Under the pieces are notes generated by a model. That model worked only from the letters and a program-made list of their open reading frames with translations. It did no database searches and was not told where the DNA came from. Shown here piece after piece: positions 18,285-27,749 of a DNA stretch of 64,000 nt. Position numbers and translations under genes: made by a program. Each line of letters starts with the position of its first letter. The first letter of the stretch is position 1. Source of the stretch: Rhizobium redzepovicii (GTDB lineage Bacteria; Pseudomonadota; Alphaproteobacteria; Rhizobiales; Rhizobiaceae); assembly GCF_019793435.1 (NCBI RefSeq), contig NZ_JAILYH010000001.1, positions 434,001 through 498,000 on the forward strand, given 5' to 3'.

Positions 18285-21234
18285 GGAGCTTCTCGTTTTC
18301 GGGATCGATGAAGACAGGATGGCAGAGCACCGCATCGGTGAATTCATTGCGCAGCCCGTTCCAGACCGTCATCTTTTCGCCGATGCGCTCCGGCCCGCGC
18401 CGGACCAGCGCCAGGCCGATCGTATGGCCGAGGCTCGGCGAGAAGGCGCTCGATGTAACGTAACCCTGGTCGTTTTCGAGCGTCGCCGCAGCGCCTTCGG
18501 CAAGGATATGCGAGCCGGTGCGGAAGCCACTTGCCGGGTTGAGCGGCTTGACGCCGACAAGGCGCGGGCGCTCGGGATCCTGCAGGCCGTCACGGGCAAG
18601 CATCGCCTTGCCGATGAAATCCGGCTTGGTCGATGACACCATGCGGCCGAAACCGAGATCGCCCGGGGTGACCGTGCCGTTGATCTCGGCATGGGTGACA
18701 TGGCCCTTTTCGATGCGCAGGACGCCGAGCGCTTCGGCGCCGTAGGCGCAGATGCCATGTTTTTCCCCGGCCGCCATGATGGCGTCGGCAACGCTCTCGC
18801 CGTAGCCGGCCGGCACGGCCAATTCGTAGGCGAGTTCGCCGGAGAAGGAAATCCGGAACAGCCGGCCCTCGAGACGGCCTGCGAATAGCGACACCTTGCG
18901 GGCGCTCATGAAGGGGAAGGCGGCATCGGAGATATCCTCGTCGACGATCTCGGAAAGGATGGCGCGGGACTTCGGCCCGGCAACGGCCATCTGCGCCCAT
19001 TGATCGGTGGAGGAGGCGAAGCAGACGTCGAGCTCCGGCCAGATCGTCTGGGCGCAGAATTCGAGATGGGTGAGCACCCCGGCGGCAAGCGCCGTCGTCG
19101 TCGTCATGAAGAAATGCTCGTCGCTGAAGCGGCTGGTGGTGCCGTCGTCATAGATAAAGCCGTCCTCGCGCAGCATGATGCCGTAACGCGCCTTGCCGAC
19201 GGCAAGCTTGGCGAAGCCGTTGCAATAGACCCGGTCGAGGAAGATCGCGGCATCCTTGCCGAAGATTTCGATCTTGCCGAGGGTCGAGACGTCGCAGAGG
19301 CCGGCATTTTTGCGGATATTCAGCACTTCGCGATCGACGCTGTCGCGCCATGTCGCCTCGCCGGCTCGCGGGAACCAGGAGGAACGATACCAGAGGCCGG
19401 TTTCAACGAAGACCGCGCCGTTCTTCTGAGCCCAGCCGTGCAGCGGCGATTTGCGCGCCGGCTGGAAATCCTTGCCGCGCGATGCCCCGGTCAGAGCGCC
19501 GAAGGAGACCGGCGTATAGAAAGGCCGGAAGGTCGTCGTTCCCACTTCGGCGGGCGAAACGCCGCGCGCCTCGGCCAGAATGCCGATAGCGTTGATGTTG
19601 GAAAGCTTGCCCTGATCGGTCGCCATGCCTGATGTCGTGTAACGCTTGGCGAGCTCGACATGGCCGTAGCCTTCTCGCACCGCGAGGCCGAGATCCTTGA
19701 GATGGACGTCGTTCTGATAATCGACGAAGGCCTTGCCCTTCGAGCCCTTGACTGACCAGAGGGGCTTTGAGCCTCGCGCCGCTTCCGAGGCGGCGGCAAA
19801 GGCCGGTTCCGCCGCCGCAAAGCCGATCGCCTTCAGGGCGGCAGCCGCCTTTGCCGCACCATCGCCAAGGCAGGCAGCGGTTTCGACAAGACCGGCAGCC
19901 GAGCCGGCAACGGCAAGGCCTTCCTGCGCAGCCGGCGGCAGAAACGCCGCGGCCTCGTCCGACCATTGCGGCTTTGCGCCGCGATGGCAGGCAAGGTGGA
20001 TGACCGGACTCCAGCCGCCCGACATGGCCAGCGCATCGGCTTCGATGCGGCGGGTGCCGCTTGCGGTTTCGACGCTGACGCCGTTGAGGCGCTGGCCGCC
20101 ATGGGCATCAACGATCCGGGCGCCCCTCAGCACGTCGGCGCGACCCTGCCAGGTCTTTCCCCCGTCCGCGCGGCTGTCGACGATCGCCGTGATGGCGAGG
20201 CCGGCGGCCTCAAGATCGGCGGCGGTGCGGTAACCGGCATCATTGGTGGTAAAGACCACCGTACTTCTGCCCGGCGCGACAGCCTGCCGGTTGAGATAGC
20301 TGCGCATGGCGCCCGCCATCATCACGCCCGGAATATCGTTGCCGCCGAAGACCAGCGGCCGCTCCTCGGCGCCCGTCGCCAGGATTGCCTGACGGGCGAC
20401 GATGCGCCACAAGCGTTCGACCGGGCGGTCCGGATCGGGCAGCGCCACATGCTTCTGCACACGTTCGACGGCGCCGAAGACATTGTCGTCGTACCAGCCG
20501 AAGACGGTCATGCGCGGCAGGCGGCGCACATTCGCCAGCCCTTCGAGCTCGGCCAGCAGCTCAGCGGGAAGCGTGTCCGCCGGCTTGCTCTCGACAGCGC
20601 CGCTCTCGGAAAGCAGGCTGCCGCCGAGTTCGGCGCCTTCGTCGGCAAGGATGACGCGCGCTCCGGCGCGGCCGGCGGTCAGTGCTGCGGCAAGACCGGC
20701 GGGGCCGGCGCCGATCACCAGCAGATCGCAGTGCGCCCAGCATTTCTCATAAATATCGGGATCGGCCTCATAGGAAGCTCTGCCGAGGCCGGCCGCCTTG
20801 CGGATCACCGGCTCGTAGAGCTTTTCCCAGAGCAACGCCGGCCACATGAAGGTCTTGTAGTAGAAACCGGCGCTGAGGAAGGGCGAGAGCAGGCCGTTGA
20901 CCGCGCCGATATCGAAGCCGAGCGAAGGCCAGCGGTTCTGGCTCTTTGCCGTCAGCCCCTCGTAGAGCTCGATCATGGTCGCGCGCGAATTCGGTTCGGT
21001 GCGCCCGCCGCTGCCTGTCGTCACCAGCGCGTTCGGTTCGGCCGCACCCGCCGTCAGGATGCCGCGCGGGCGGTGATATTTGAAGCTGCGGCCGACGAGC
21101 TGGATGCCGTTGGCAAGCAGCGCCGAGGCGAGCGTATCGCCCGGATGGCCTTCCAGCGCCTTGCCGTCGAAACTGAAACCGAGTGTCGTGGCGCGGTCGA
21201 TCCGGCCGCCGGAGGAAAGACGGAAGCTCGTCAT
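18277..21234 (-). CDS. soxA: Sarcosine oxidase-type alpha subunit (candidate MgdC)
   Basis: At 985 residues it has the full SoxA length. N-terminal residues 15-100 resemble the Fer2_4-like domain (FDGKALEGHPGDTLASALLAN). A dinucleotide-binding motif GAGPAG is at 175-180, followed by a flavoprotein-like central part. The C-terminal 380 residues are a GcvT-type aminomethyltransferase domain (PLHGWAQKNGAVF to the GHTIGLALV segment), which passes the one-carbon unit to tetrahydrofolate. It is encoded between soxD (4-bp overlap) and soxG (8-bp overlap). The substrate is either sarcosine or N-methylglutamate; the gene context favours the latter. Confidence 0.93.
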   Translation of the reverse strand: MTSFRLSSGGRIDRATTLGFSFDGKALEGHPGDTLASALLANGIQLVGRSFKYHRPRGILTAGAAEPNALVTTGSGGRTEPNSRATMIELYEGLTAKSQNRWPSLGFDIGAVNGLLSPFLSAGFYYKTFMWPALLWEKLYEPVIRKAAGLGRASYEADPDIYEKCWAHCDLLVIGAGPAGLAAALTAGRAGARVILADEGAELGGSLLSESGAVESKPADTLPAELLAELEGLANVRRLPRMTVFGWYDDNVFGAVERVQKHVALPDPDRPVERLWRIVARQAILATGAEERPLVFGGNDIPGVMMAGAMRSYLNRQAVAPGRSTVVFTTNDAGYRTAADLEAAGLAITAIVDSRADGGKTWQGRADVLRGARIVDAHGGQRLNGVSVETASGTRRIEADALAMSGGWSPVIHLACHRGAKPQWSDEAAAFLPPAAQEGLAVAGSAAGLVETAACLGDGAAKAAAALKAIGFAAAEPAFAAASEAARGSKPLWSVKGSKGKAFVDYQNDVHLKDLGLAVREGYGHVELAKRYTTSGMATDQGKLSNINAIGILAEARGVSPAEVGTTTFRPFYTPVSFGALTGASRGKDFQPARKSPLHGWAQKNGAVFVETGLWYRSSWFPRAGEATWRDSVDREVLNIRKNAGLCDVSTLGKIEIFGKDAAIFLDRVYCNGFAKLAVGKARYGIMLREDGFIYDDGTTSRFSDEHFFMTTTTALAAGVLTHLEFCAQTIWPELDVCFASSTDQWAQMAVAGPKSRAILSEIVDEDISDAAFPFMSARKVSLFAGRLEGRLFRISFSGELAYELAVPAGYGESVADAIMAAGEKHGICAYGAEALGVLRIEKGHVTHAEINGTVTPGDLGFGRMVSSTKPDFIGKAMLARDGLQDPERPRLVGVKPLNPASGFRTGSHILAEGAAATLENDQGYVTSSAFSPSLGHTIGLALVRRGPERIGEKMTVWNGLRNEFTDAVLCHPVFIDPENEKLHA

Positions 21235-21512
21235 GCCGGTTCTCCGCCGAGCTTGGAAAGTGCGGCATCCCTGACGTGATGGACCTTATGGGTAATGGTA
21301 TCGCGTTCGACGATCAGCCAGCGGCGGCATCCGGAGGAGTGGTGCCAATATTCGCTGTGGCGGCCACGCGGATTGTCGCGCAGATAGACATAGTCGAACC
21401 AGGCATCCGCCCCGGCATCCGGCGCCGGCCTGACAAGGCTCGCATCGCCGCGGATCGAGAATTCCTCCTTGGGCCGAGCGCCGCAATGGGGACAGGAAAT
21501 CAGGCTCGCCAT
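21231..21512 (-). CDS. soxD: Sarcosine oxidase-type delta subunit (candidate MgdB)
   Basis: This is a small protein of 93 residues. It has CPHC at 7-10 and HHSSGC ending at Cys62, which form the zinc site of the SoxD family. The middle segment (YVYLRDNPRGRHSEYW) and VERDTITHKV near the C-terminus are also typical. It is a structural subunit of the heterotetramer. The ATG at 21512 lies 11 bp after the soxB stop, and its stop overlaps the soxA start (ATGA). Confidence 0.92.
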   Translation of the reverse strand: MASLISCPHCGARPKEEFSIRGDASLVRPAPDAGADAWFDYVYLRDNPRGRHSEYWHHSSGCRRWLIVERDTITHKVHHVRDAALSKLGGEPA

Positions 21513-21523
21513 GTTGAGTGTCC

Positions 21524-22774
21524 TCAGTGCAGATTGGGCTGGGCGCCGACGCCCTTTTCGTCGATCGGATAGCCGCGGGCGAAACGGTCGAGCCGGAAGG
21601 CGCGGGCCGTCTGATGCGGCGTGTTGCGGGCGATCAGATGGGCGTAGCAGAAGCCGGAGGCGGGCGTTGCCTTGAAGCCGCCGTAGCACCAGCCGGCGTT
21701 GAGATAGAGATTGTCGATATGGGTGCGGTCGATGATCGGCGAGCCGTCCATGCTCATGTCCATCACCCCGCCCCAGGAACGGAGATAACGCACCCGCGAC
21801 AGCGAAGGGATCATCGCCACGCCGGCTTCGGCGACATGTTCGACGGTCGCCAGATTGCCGCGCTGGGCATAGGAATTATAGCCGTCGATATCGCCGCCGA
21901 AAACAAGGCCGCCCTTGTCGGACTGCGAGACGTAGAAATGTCCGGCGCCGAAGGTGACGACATTGTCGATGAACGGCTTCAACCCTTCGGAGACGAAGGC
22001 CTGCAGCACATGGCTTTCGATCGGCAGACGGAGGCCCGCCATATCGGCGACGACGGTGGAATTGCCGGCCGCCGCCAGCGCCAGCTTGGCGCAGCCGATG
22101 AAGCCCCTGCTGGTCTCGACGCCGGTGACCTGACCGTTTTCGGTGCGGATGCCGGTGACCTCGCACTGGGTGATGATGTCGACGCCGCGGCTGTCGGCGC
22201 CGCGCGCATAACCCCAGGCGACCGCATCGTGGCGCACCGTGCCGCCACGCGGCTGGAACAGGGCGCCCATCACCGGGAAACGCGCATTGTCGAAATCGAG
22301 GAAGGGCAGTTTTGTGCGCACCGCCTGCCTATCGAGAAGCTCGGCATCGACACCGTGCAGCCGCATGGCGTTGCCGCGGCGCGTATAGGCATCGCGCTGC
22401 GCATCGGAATGGAAGAGGTTGAGCACGCCGCGCTGCGAGACCATGGCGTTGAAATTGAAGTCCTGCTCCAGCCCTTCCCAAAGCTTCATCGACAGCTCGT
22501 AGAAGGGATTGTTGCCGGGAAGCAAATAGTTCGAGCGGATGATCGTGGTATTCCGGCCGATATTGCCGGAGCCGAGATAGCCCTTTTCGAGCACGGCGAC
22601 ATTGGTGATGCCGAATTCCTTGGCGAGGTAATAGGCGGTGGCAAGGCCGTGACCGCCGCCGCCGACAATGACGATATCATAATGCGGCTTCGGCGCCGGG
22701 TCGCGCCAGGCGGGCGCCCAGCTTTTGTTGCCGCGAAGGCCGTTGAGGAAAATCGAAAGAGCGGAGTAGCGCAT
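21524..22774 (-). CDS. soxB: Sarcosine oxidase-type beta subunit (candidate MgdA)
   Basis: This is a 416-residue flavoprotein of the DadA/SoxB family. The FAD-binding motif VIVGGGGHG lies at about 36-43 and is followed by the conserved EKGYLGSGNIGRNTTIIRSNY, including the His/Arg region that binds covalent FMN in SoxB. The C-terminal WGGVMDMSMDGSPIID and NAGWCYGGFKATPASG segments are typical. It oxidises the N-methyl group. It is the first gene of soxBDAG. The divergent AraC-type regulator gene starts 87 bp away, so the intergenic region probably contains shared control sites. Confidence 0.94.
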   Translation of the reverse strand: MRYSALSIFLNGLRGNKSWAPAWRDPAPKPHYDIVIVGGGGHGLATAYYLAKEFGITNVAVLEKGYLGSGNIGRNTTIIRSNYLLPGNNPFYELSMKLWEGLEQDFNFNAMVSQRGVLNLFHSDAQRDAYTRRGNAMRLHGVDAELLDRQAVRTKLPFLDFDNARFPVMGALFQPRGGTVRHDAVAWGYARGADSRGVDIITQCEVTGIRTENGQVTGVETSRGFIGCAKLALAAAGNSTVVADMAGLRLPIESHVLQAFVSEGLKPFIDNVVTFGAGHFYVSQSDKGGLVFGGDIDGYNSYAQRGNLATVEHVAEAGVAMIPSLSRVRYLRSWGGVMDMSMDGSPIIDRTHIDNLYLNAGWCYGGFKATPASGFCYAHLIARNTPHQTARAFRLDRFARGYPIDEKGVGAQPNLH

Positions 22775-22861
22775 GGGTCAATCCGAATGGAACGACCGCA
22801 TGATGCCAGAAAGGCGACGCGCGACTTGCGCAATTAGGACATGAATGGTTAGAAAAGAGAC

Positions 22862-23821
22862 ATGTCCTCATCCGATAATAGAAATGTCCAGGAGATCGGC
22901 TTCATCCTGATCCCGGGATTTGCGCTGATGTCCTATGCCTCGGCGACCGAGCCGCTCAGAGCGGCAAACCTTTTGGCCGGACGAGAGATCTATCGCCTGT
23001 CGGTCTTCTCGCCGGACGGCGCGCCGGTGCTCTCGTCCTCGGGCGTCAGCGTGCCGGCCGAACCGCTTCCGGCAAGGGGTTCCGGCCTCGGCACGGCCTT
23101 CGTCTGCGCCGGCGGCTTGCCGCGCGACTGGCGTTATCCCGGCGTGCTTGCCTGCCTGAGGCAGCTGTCGCGCGAAGGTGTCAGGATCGGCGGCATTTCG
23201 GGAGGGCCCTATCTGATGGCGGCCGCCGGACTGCTTGCCGGCCGCGATTTTACCATCCATTGGGAACATGCCGCCGCCCTTCTCGAGGCCTTCCCGGACC
23301 TCACGCCACACCAGGCGCGCTTCATGATCGACGGCAACCGCATCACCTGCGGCGGCGGCATCGCACCGCTCGACATGATGCATGTGCTGATCGCCGAGCG
23401 CATGGGACCGGACTTCGCCCGACGCGTCAGCGACTGGTATCTTCACACCGAGGTCAACGAGCCTGCCGCCCCCCAGCGCGCCTCGCTGGCCGAGCGCTAC
23501 GGCGTCCATCATCCCGGGCTGCTCAGCGTTCTCGAACGCATGGAGGAGACGATCGAGATGCCGCTCGGCCGCGCCGCCATGGCACGCATCGCCGGCGTCA
23601 CCACCCGCCATCTCGACCGGCTCTTCTCAGCCCATCTCGGCACCACCTTTCTCGATCAATACCATCGGATCAGGCTGCAGCATGCCCATCGCCTGCTGAA
23701 ACAGAGCCCGCTTTCCGTCTCGGAGATCGCGGTCGCCACCGGCTTTTCCAATCTCAGCCATTTTTCCCGGATGTTCCGCGCCGCCTATGGCATCGCTCCG
23801 CGCGAGGCGCGGCGGGAATAG
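22862..23821 (+). CDS. glxA: GlxA/GbdR-type AraC-family regulator
   Basis: The protein has 319 residues. Residues 10-190 are a DJ-1/PfpI-like domain (FILIPGFALMSYASATEPLR, then IGGISGGPYLMAAAGLL), used in this subfamily as a ligand-sensing module. Residues 215-318 are the AraC double helix-turn-helix with the signature LSVSEIAVATGFSNLSHFSR. It is divergent from soxBDAG and upstream of the glxBCD-glnT-purU genes. By family it could respond to a methylated amine or a betaine-type metabolite and activate both directions. The effector is an inference. Confidence 0.88.
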   Translation: MSSSDNRNVQEIGFILIPGFALMSYASATEPLRAANLLAGREIYRLSVFSPDGAPVLSSSGVSVPAEPLPARGSGLGTAFVCAGGLPRDWRYPGVLACLRQLSREGVRIGGISGGPYLMAAAGLLAGRDFTIHWEHAAALLEAFPDLTPHQARFMIDGNRITCGGGIAPLDMMHVLIAERMGPDFARRVSDWYLHTEVNEPAAPQRASLAERYGVHHPGLLSVLERMEETIEMPLGRAAMARIAGVTTRHLDRLFSAHLGTTFLDQYHRIRLQHAHRLLKQSPLSVSEIAVATGFSNLSHFSRMFRAAYGIAPREARRE

Positions 23822-23892
23822 GTTTTCTTCACGGTTGAGAAAATTTCACTATGACGATAGGGTTGGCCTCGGTCAAAAGCGAAGGCGGCAGC

Positions 23893-24576
23893 ATGAAAAC
23901 CAAGCGTGAAGCGGCAACTCAACCGGACGAGGCGCATGGCGGACGCACGCCCTTTTCCCAGGATCCGCACGCAGTTCGGGAACCGAAGGAAAACAACCTC
24001 GAAATGGCGATCGGCCATGAGGTGCGCGCCTACCGCAAAAAACTCGGCATCACCGTCACCGATCTCGCGGCCGCGACCGGCATTTCGCTCGGCATGCTGT
24101 CGAAGATCGAAAACGGCAACATCTCGCCCTCGCTGACGACACTGCAATCGCTGTCACGGGCGCTCGGCGTGCCGATGACCGCTTTCTTCCGCCGCTATGA
24201 GGAGCCGCGCAACGCCGTCTTCGTCAAGGCGGGGCAGGGTATCGAGCTCGAACGGCGCGGCACGCGGGCCGGCCATCAATATAATCTGCTCGGCCATATC
24301 GACAATAATACCAGTGGCGTCATCGTCGAGCCCTATCTCATCACACTGACCGCCGATTCCGACGTCTTCCCGACGTTCCAGCACGAAGGCATGGAGTTTC
24401 TCTATATGCTCGAAGGCGAGGTTATCTACCGCCACGGCGACCAGCTTTTCCAGATGCAGCCGGGCGACAGCCTGTTCTTCGATGCCGATGCGCCGCATGG
24501 GCCGGAACAGCTGGTGAAGCTGCCGAGCAAGTACCTCTCGATCATCAGTTATCCCCAACAGAACTCCAGAAGCTGA
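23893..24576 (+). CDS. XRE-family regulator with cupin domain
   Basis: The product has about 227 residues. A helix-turn-helix of the XRE type is at about 37-95 (LGITVTDLAAATGISLGML, SKIENGNISPSLTTLQ), followed by a C-terminal cupin (about 155-222; FLYMLEGEVIYRHGDQLF, MQPGDSLFFDADAPHGPE). This architecture is common for regulators that sense small metabolites. It lies just before glxB (89-bp gap), so it probably controls the glx/glnT genes. ATG 23893 is preferred; an in-frame ATG at 23851 adds 14 residues without a clear ribosome-binding site. Confidence 0.82.
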   Translation: MKTKREAATQPDEAHGGRTPFSQDPHAVREPKENNLEMAIGHEVRAYRKKLGITVTDLAAATGISLGMLSKIENGNISPSLTTLQSLSRALGVPMTAFFRRYEEPRNAVFVKAGQGIELERRGTRAGHQYNLLGHIDNNTSGVIVEPYLITLTADSDVFPTFQHEGMEFLYMLEGEVIYRHGDQLFQMQPGDSLFFDADAPHGPEQLVKLPSKYLSIISYPQQNSRS

Positions 24577-24665
24577 CTTGCCTTAAAAGAAAAATTTATT
24601 CTTCCCAGTTGATGCTCTGAAACAGACCTGCTACTCCTTTCTCAACATGAACGGAGGCACGCGCT

Positions 24666-25571
24666 ATGTGCGGCATTGTTGGACTGTTCCTCAAGGACAA
24701 GAGCCTTGAATCTCAGCTGGGAAATCTGCTCTCGGATATGCTGATCACCATGACGGATCGCGGACCGGATTCGGCCGGCATCGCGATCTATGGCGGTGCT
24801 GCCGAGGGCAGGGCGAAGATCACCATCCAGTCCGCCAATCCCAGCGCGGACTTCGAAGGCCTCGCCGCCGACCTCGAGAAGGCCGGCATCAAAGCCGAGG
24901 TATCGATCAAGAGCACGCATGCGGTCATCGAGCTTGATGCCTCCAAGCTTGGAACCGTGCGCAAGGCGCTCGAAGAGATCCGTCCGGCGGTCCGTCTGAT
25001 GGGGTCGGGCGAAAGCGTCGAGATCTACAAGGAAATCGGCCTTCCGAAAGACGTCGTGAAGCGGTTCGACGTCCGCGCCATGGGCGGCACCCACGGCATC
25101 GGCCATACCCGCATGGCGACCGAATCCGCCGTCACCACGCTCGGCGCCCATCCGTTCTCGACCGGCGCCGACCAGTGCCTCGTGCACAACGGCTCGCTCT
25201 CCAACCACAACAATCTGCGCCGCGAACTCATCCGCGAAGGCATGACCTTCGAGACGCAGAACGATTCCGAAGTCGCCGCCGCCTATCTGACGGCCGAAAT
25301 GGCCAAGGGCAAGGATCTCGGCCAGGCGCTGACTGGCGCGCTCGACGATCTCGACGGCTTCTTCACCTTCGTCGTCGGCACCAAATCCGGCTTCGGCGTG
25401 GTGCGCGACCCGATCGCCTGCAAGCCCGCCGTCATGGCCGAGACCGACCAATATGTCGCCTTCGGCTCGGAATACCGCGCGCTGGTCAACCTTCCCGGCA
25501 TCGAGAATGCCCGTGTCTGGGAGCCGGAGCCGGCGACCGTTTATTTCTGGGATCACGACAAGGCCGCCTGA
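24666..25571 (+). CDS. glxB: Class II glutamine amidotransferase GlxB (candidate N-methylglutamate synthase MgsA)
   Basis: The protein is 301 residues with the Ntn-type amidotransferase start MCGIVG, so Cys2 becomes the N-terminal nucleophile. GHTRMATES and HNGSLSNHNNLRREL complete the glutaminase site. An inserted segment around 40-115 is typical of the GlxB/MgsA group rather than PurF or GltB. A GGAGG ribosome-binding site precedes the ATG. Followed by glxC and glxD, it forms the three-subunit synthase related to parts of glutamate synthase. In methylamine users, MgsABC transfers methylamine from gamma-glutamylmethylamide to form N-methylglutamate. Confidence 0.9.
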   Translation: MCGIVGLFLKDKSLESQLGNLLSDMLITMTDRGPDSAGIAIYGGAAEGRAKITIQSANPSADFEGLAADLEKAGIKAEVSIKSTHAVIELDASKLGTVRKALEEIRPAVRLMGSGESVEIYKEIGLPKDVVKRFDVRAMGGTHGIGHTRMATESAVTTLGAHPFSTGADQCLVHNGSLSNHNNLRRELIREGMTFETQNDSEVAAAYLTAEMAKGKDLGQALTGALDDLDGFFTFVVGTKSGFGVVRDPIACKPAVMAETDQYVAFGSEYRALVNLPGIENARVWEPEPATVYFWDHDKAA

Positions 25572-25588
25572 GGGGCGCCTGAAAACAG

Positions 25589-25610
25589 GAGACGGCTGAA
25601 ACCGTCTCCC
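25589..25610 (+). other. Intercistronic hairpin between glxB and glxC
   Basis: GGAGACGG pairs with CCGTCTCC around CTGAAA. There is no T-run after it, so it is more likely an mRNA processing or stability element than a terminator. Just downstream the glxC ribosome-binding site is duplicated (AACGAGGATTC twice, 25617-25638). Confidence 0.5.
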
Positions 25611-25639
25611 AGACAAACGAGGATTCCAACGAGGATTCA

Positions 25640-26326
25640 ATGCCCATATTCGACCTTTCCAACACCCCGCTTCGCGAGTTGAACAGCGCCCTGCACGCCC
25701 TTTCGAAAGGCGCCAACGACACCGAATTCGAAGTCATCAACCCGCGCGGCAGCCATGCCGTCGCTGTCGGCATCGACAGCCCCGTCACGGTCTCCGTCAG
25801 AGGATCGGTCGGTTATTACTGCGCCGGCATGAATGATGGCGGCAGGGTGACGGTTCATGGTTCGGCCGGTCCGGGCGTTGCCGAAAACATGATGTCCGGC
25901 ACCGTCGTCATCGAAGGCGACGCCAGCCAGTATGCCGGCGCCACCGGCCGCGGCGGCCTGCTCGTCATCAAGGGCAATGCGGCCTCGCGCTGCGGCATTT
26001 CGATGAAGGGCATCGACATCGTCGTTCACGGCAGCATCGGCCACATGTCGGCCTTCATGGGCCAGTCCGGCCATCTCGTCGTGCTCGGCGACGCCGGGGA
26101 TGCGCTGGGGGATTCGCTCTACGAAGCCAAGCTTTTCGTCCGCGGCGAGGTCAAGAGCCTCGGCTCCGATTGCATCGAGAAAGAGATGCGGCGGGAGCAT
26201 CTGGAGAAGCTTGCCGAGCTGCTCGAGCGCGCAGGGGTGACCGACGTCAGGCCCGAAGAGTTCAAGCGCTACGGCTCGGCCCGCAAGCTCTACAATTTCA
26301 ACATCGACAACGCCGACGCGTATTGA
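25640..26326 (+). CDS. glxC: GlxC, glutamate-synthase GXGXG-domain subunit (candidate MgsB)
   Basis: The 228-residue protein is built from the right-handed beta-helix repeats of the glutamate synthase C-terminal (GXGXG) domain: GSVGYYCAGMNDGGRVTVHG, GPGVAENMMSGTVVIEG, ATGRGGLLVIKGNA and HGSIGHMSAFMGQSGHLVVLG. In the NMG pathway the matching subunit is MgsB. It lies between glxB and glxD in the same operon, 14 bp before glxD. The ATG is preceded by a tandemly repeated GAGGATTC. Confidence 0.9.
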   Translation: MPIFDLSNTPLRELNSALHALSKGANDTEFEVINPRGSHAVAVGIDSPVTVSVRGSVGYYCAGMNDGGRVTVHGSAGPGVAENMMSGTVVIEGDASQYAGATGRGGLLVIKGNAASRCGISMKGIDIVVHGSIGHMSAFMGQSGHLVVLGDAGDALGDSLYEAKLFVRGEVKSLGSDCIEKEMRREHLEKLAELLERAGVTDVRPEEFKRYGSARKLYNFNIDNADAY

Positions 26327-26340
26327 GGCGAGGGATCCCC

Positions 26341-27669
26341 ATGAGCTATCACAACCCCTATACCCCGCCCCGCAAGTCCGCGACCTTCGACGATTATACG
26401 CTCGCCGAAATCCGCCGGGCGGCCGCGACCGGGATCTATGACATCCGCGGCGCCGGCACCAAGCGCAAGGTTCCGCATTTCGACGATCTGCTGTTTCTCG
26501 GCGCCTCGATCTCGCGCTATCCGCTCGAAGGTTATCGCGAGAAGTGCGACACGACGGTGGTGCTCGGCTCGCGTTTCGCCAAGAAGCCGATCACGCTCAA
26601 GACGCCGATCACCATTGCCGGCATGAGCTTCGGCGCGCTTTCCGGCAATGCCAAGGAAGCGCTCGGCCGCGGCGCGACGATATCAGGCACCTCGACCACG
26701 ACTGGCGACGGCGGCATGACCGATGAGGAACGCGGCCATTCGCAGACGCTGGTCTATCAGTACCTGCCGTCGCGCTACGGCATGAACCCGAAGGATTTGC
26801 GCCGCGCCGATGCGATCGAAGTCGTGGTCGGCCAGGGCGCCAAGCCCGGCGGCGGCGGCATGCTGCTCGGTCAGAAGATCTCCGACCGCGTCGCCAATAT
26901 GCGCAACCTGCCGAAGGGTATCGACCAGCGCTCGGCCTGCCGCCATCCCGACTGGACCGGCCCCGACGATCTTGAAATCAAGATCATGGAGCTGCGCGAG
27001 ATCACCGATTGGGAAAAGCCGATCTACGTCAAGATCGGCGGCGCGCGTCCCTATTACGACACCGCCCTTGCCGTGAAGGCGGGCGCCGACGTCGTCGTGC
27101 TCGACGGCATGCAGGGCGGCACCGCGGCCACCCAGGACGTCTTCATCGAGAATGTCGGCATGCCGACACTTGCCTGCATTCGCCCGGCCGTCCAAGCGCT
27201 GCAGGAACTCGGCATGCATCGGAAGGTGCAGCTGATCGTTTCGGGCGGCATCCGTTCCGGCGCCGACGTCGCCAAGGCGCTGGCGCTCGGCGCCGATGCA
27301 GTCGCGATCGGCACGGCGGCACTTGTCGCCATCGGCGACAACGATCCGCACTGGGAAGAGGAATATCAGAAACTCGGCACGACAGCCGGCGCCTATGACG
27401 ACTGGCATGAAGGCAAGGATCCGGCCGGGATCACCACCCAGGATCCGGAGCTCGCAAAGCGCCTCGACCCGGTTGCGGCCGGCCGCCGCCTTGCCAACTA
27501 CCTCAAGGTGATGACGCTCGAGGCGCAGACGATTGCGCGGGCCTGCGGCAAGAACCATCTGCACAACCTCGAGCCGGAAGACCTCGTCGCACTGACGATC
27601 GAGGCATCCGCCATGGCGCAAGTGCCGCTCGCCGGCACCAACTGGATCCCCGGCAAAGGGGGCTTTTGA
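26341..27669 (+). CDS. glxD: GlxD, FMN-binding glutamate-synthase-like subunit (candidate MgsC)
   Basis: The product is 442 residues and corresponds to the FMN-binding synthase domain of glutamate synthase: PITIAGMSFGALSGNAKEALG, GEGDGGM-like TTTGDGGMT, QGAKPGGGGML, ADVVVLDGMQGGTAA and VSGGIRSGADVAKALALGADAVAIGT. A cysteine-containing region (HLHNLEPEDLVALT) closes the protein. In NMG-pathway organisms this is MgsC, the catalytic synthase subunit. It is 15 bp from glxC and upstream of glnT. The longer frame from 26170 overlaps glxC and is not used. Confidence 0.91.
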   Translation: MSYHNPYTPPRKSATFDDYTLAEIRRAAATGIYDIRGAGTKRKVPHFDDLLFLGASISRYPLEGYREKCDTTVVLGSRFAKKPITLKTPITIAGMSFGALSGNAKEALGRGATISGTSTTTGDGGMTDEERGHSQTLVYQYLPSRYGMNPKDLRRADAIEVVVGQGAKPGGGGMLLGQKISDRVANMRNLPKGIDQRSACRHPDWTGPDDLEIKIMELREITDWEKPIYVKIGGARPYYDTALAVKAGADVVVLDGMQGGTAATQDVFIENVGMPTLACIRPAVQALQELGMHRKVQLIVSGGIRSGADVAKALALGADAVAIGTAALVAIGDNDPHWEEEYQKLGTTAGAYDDWHEGKDPAGITTQDPELAKRLDPVAAGRRLANYLKVMTLEAQTIARACGKNHLHNLEPEDLVALTIEASAMAQVPLAGTNWIPGKGGF

Positions 27670-27676
27670 TTTCTAC

Positions 27677-27699
27677 CGGCCGGGCAAACGTCCCGGCCG
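27677..27699 (+). other. Hairpin between glxD and glnT
   Basis: CGGCCGGG pairs perfectly with CCCGGCCG around a seven-base loop. No T-run follows. It may set mRNA stability or partly attenuate transcription before glnT. Confidence 0.45.
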
Positions 27700-27749
27700 T
27701 TCCGTATCCATAACCAAGGTGTCTCCAAGAAATCCAAAGGGGAACGAGA

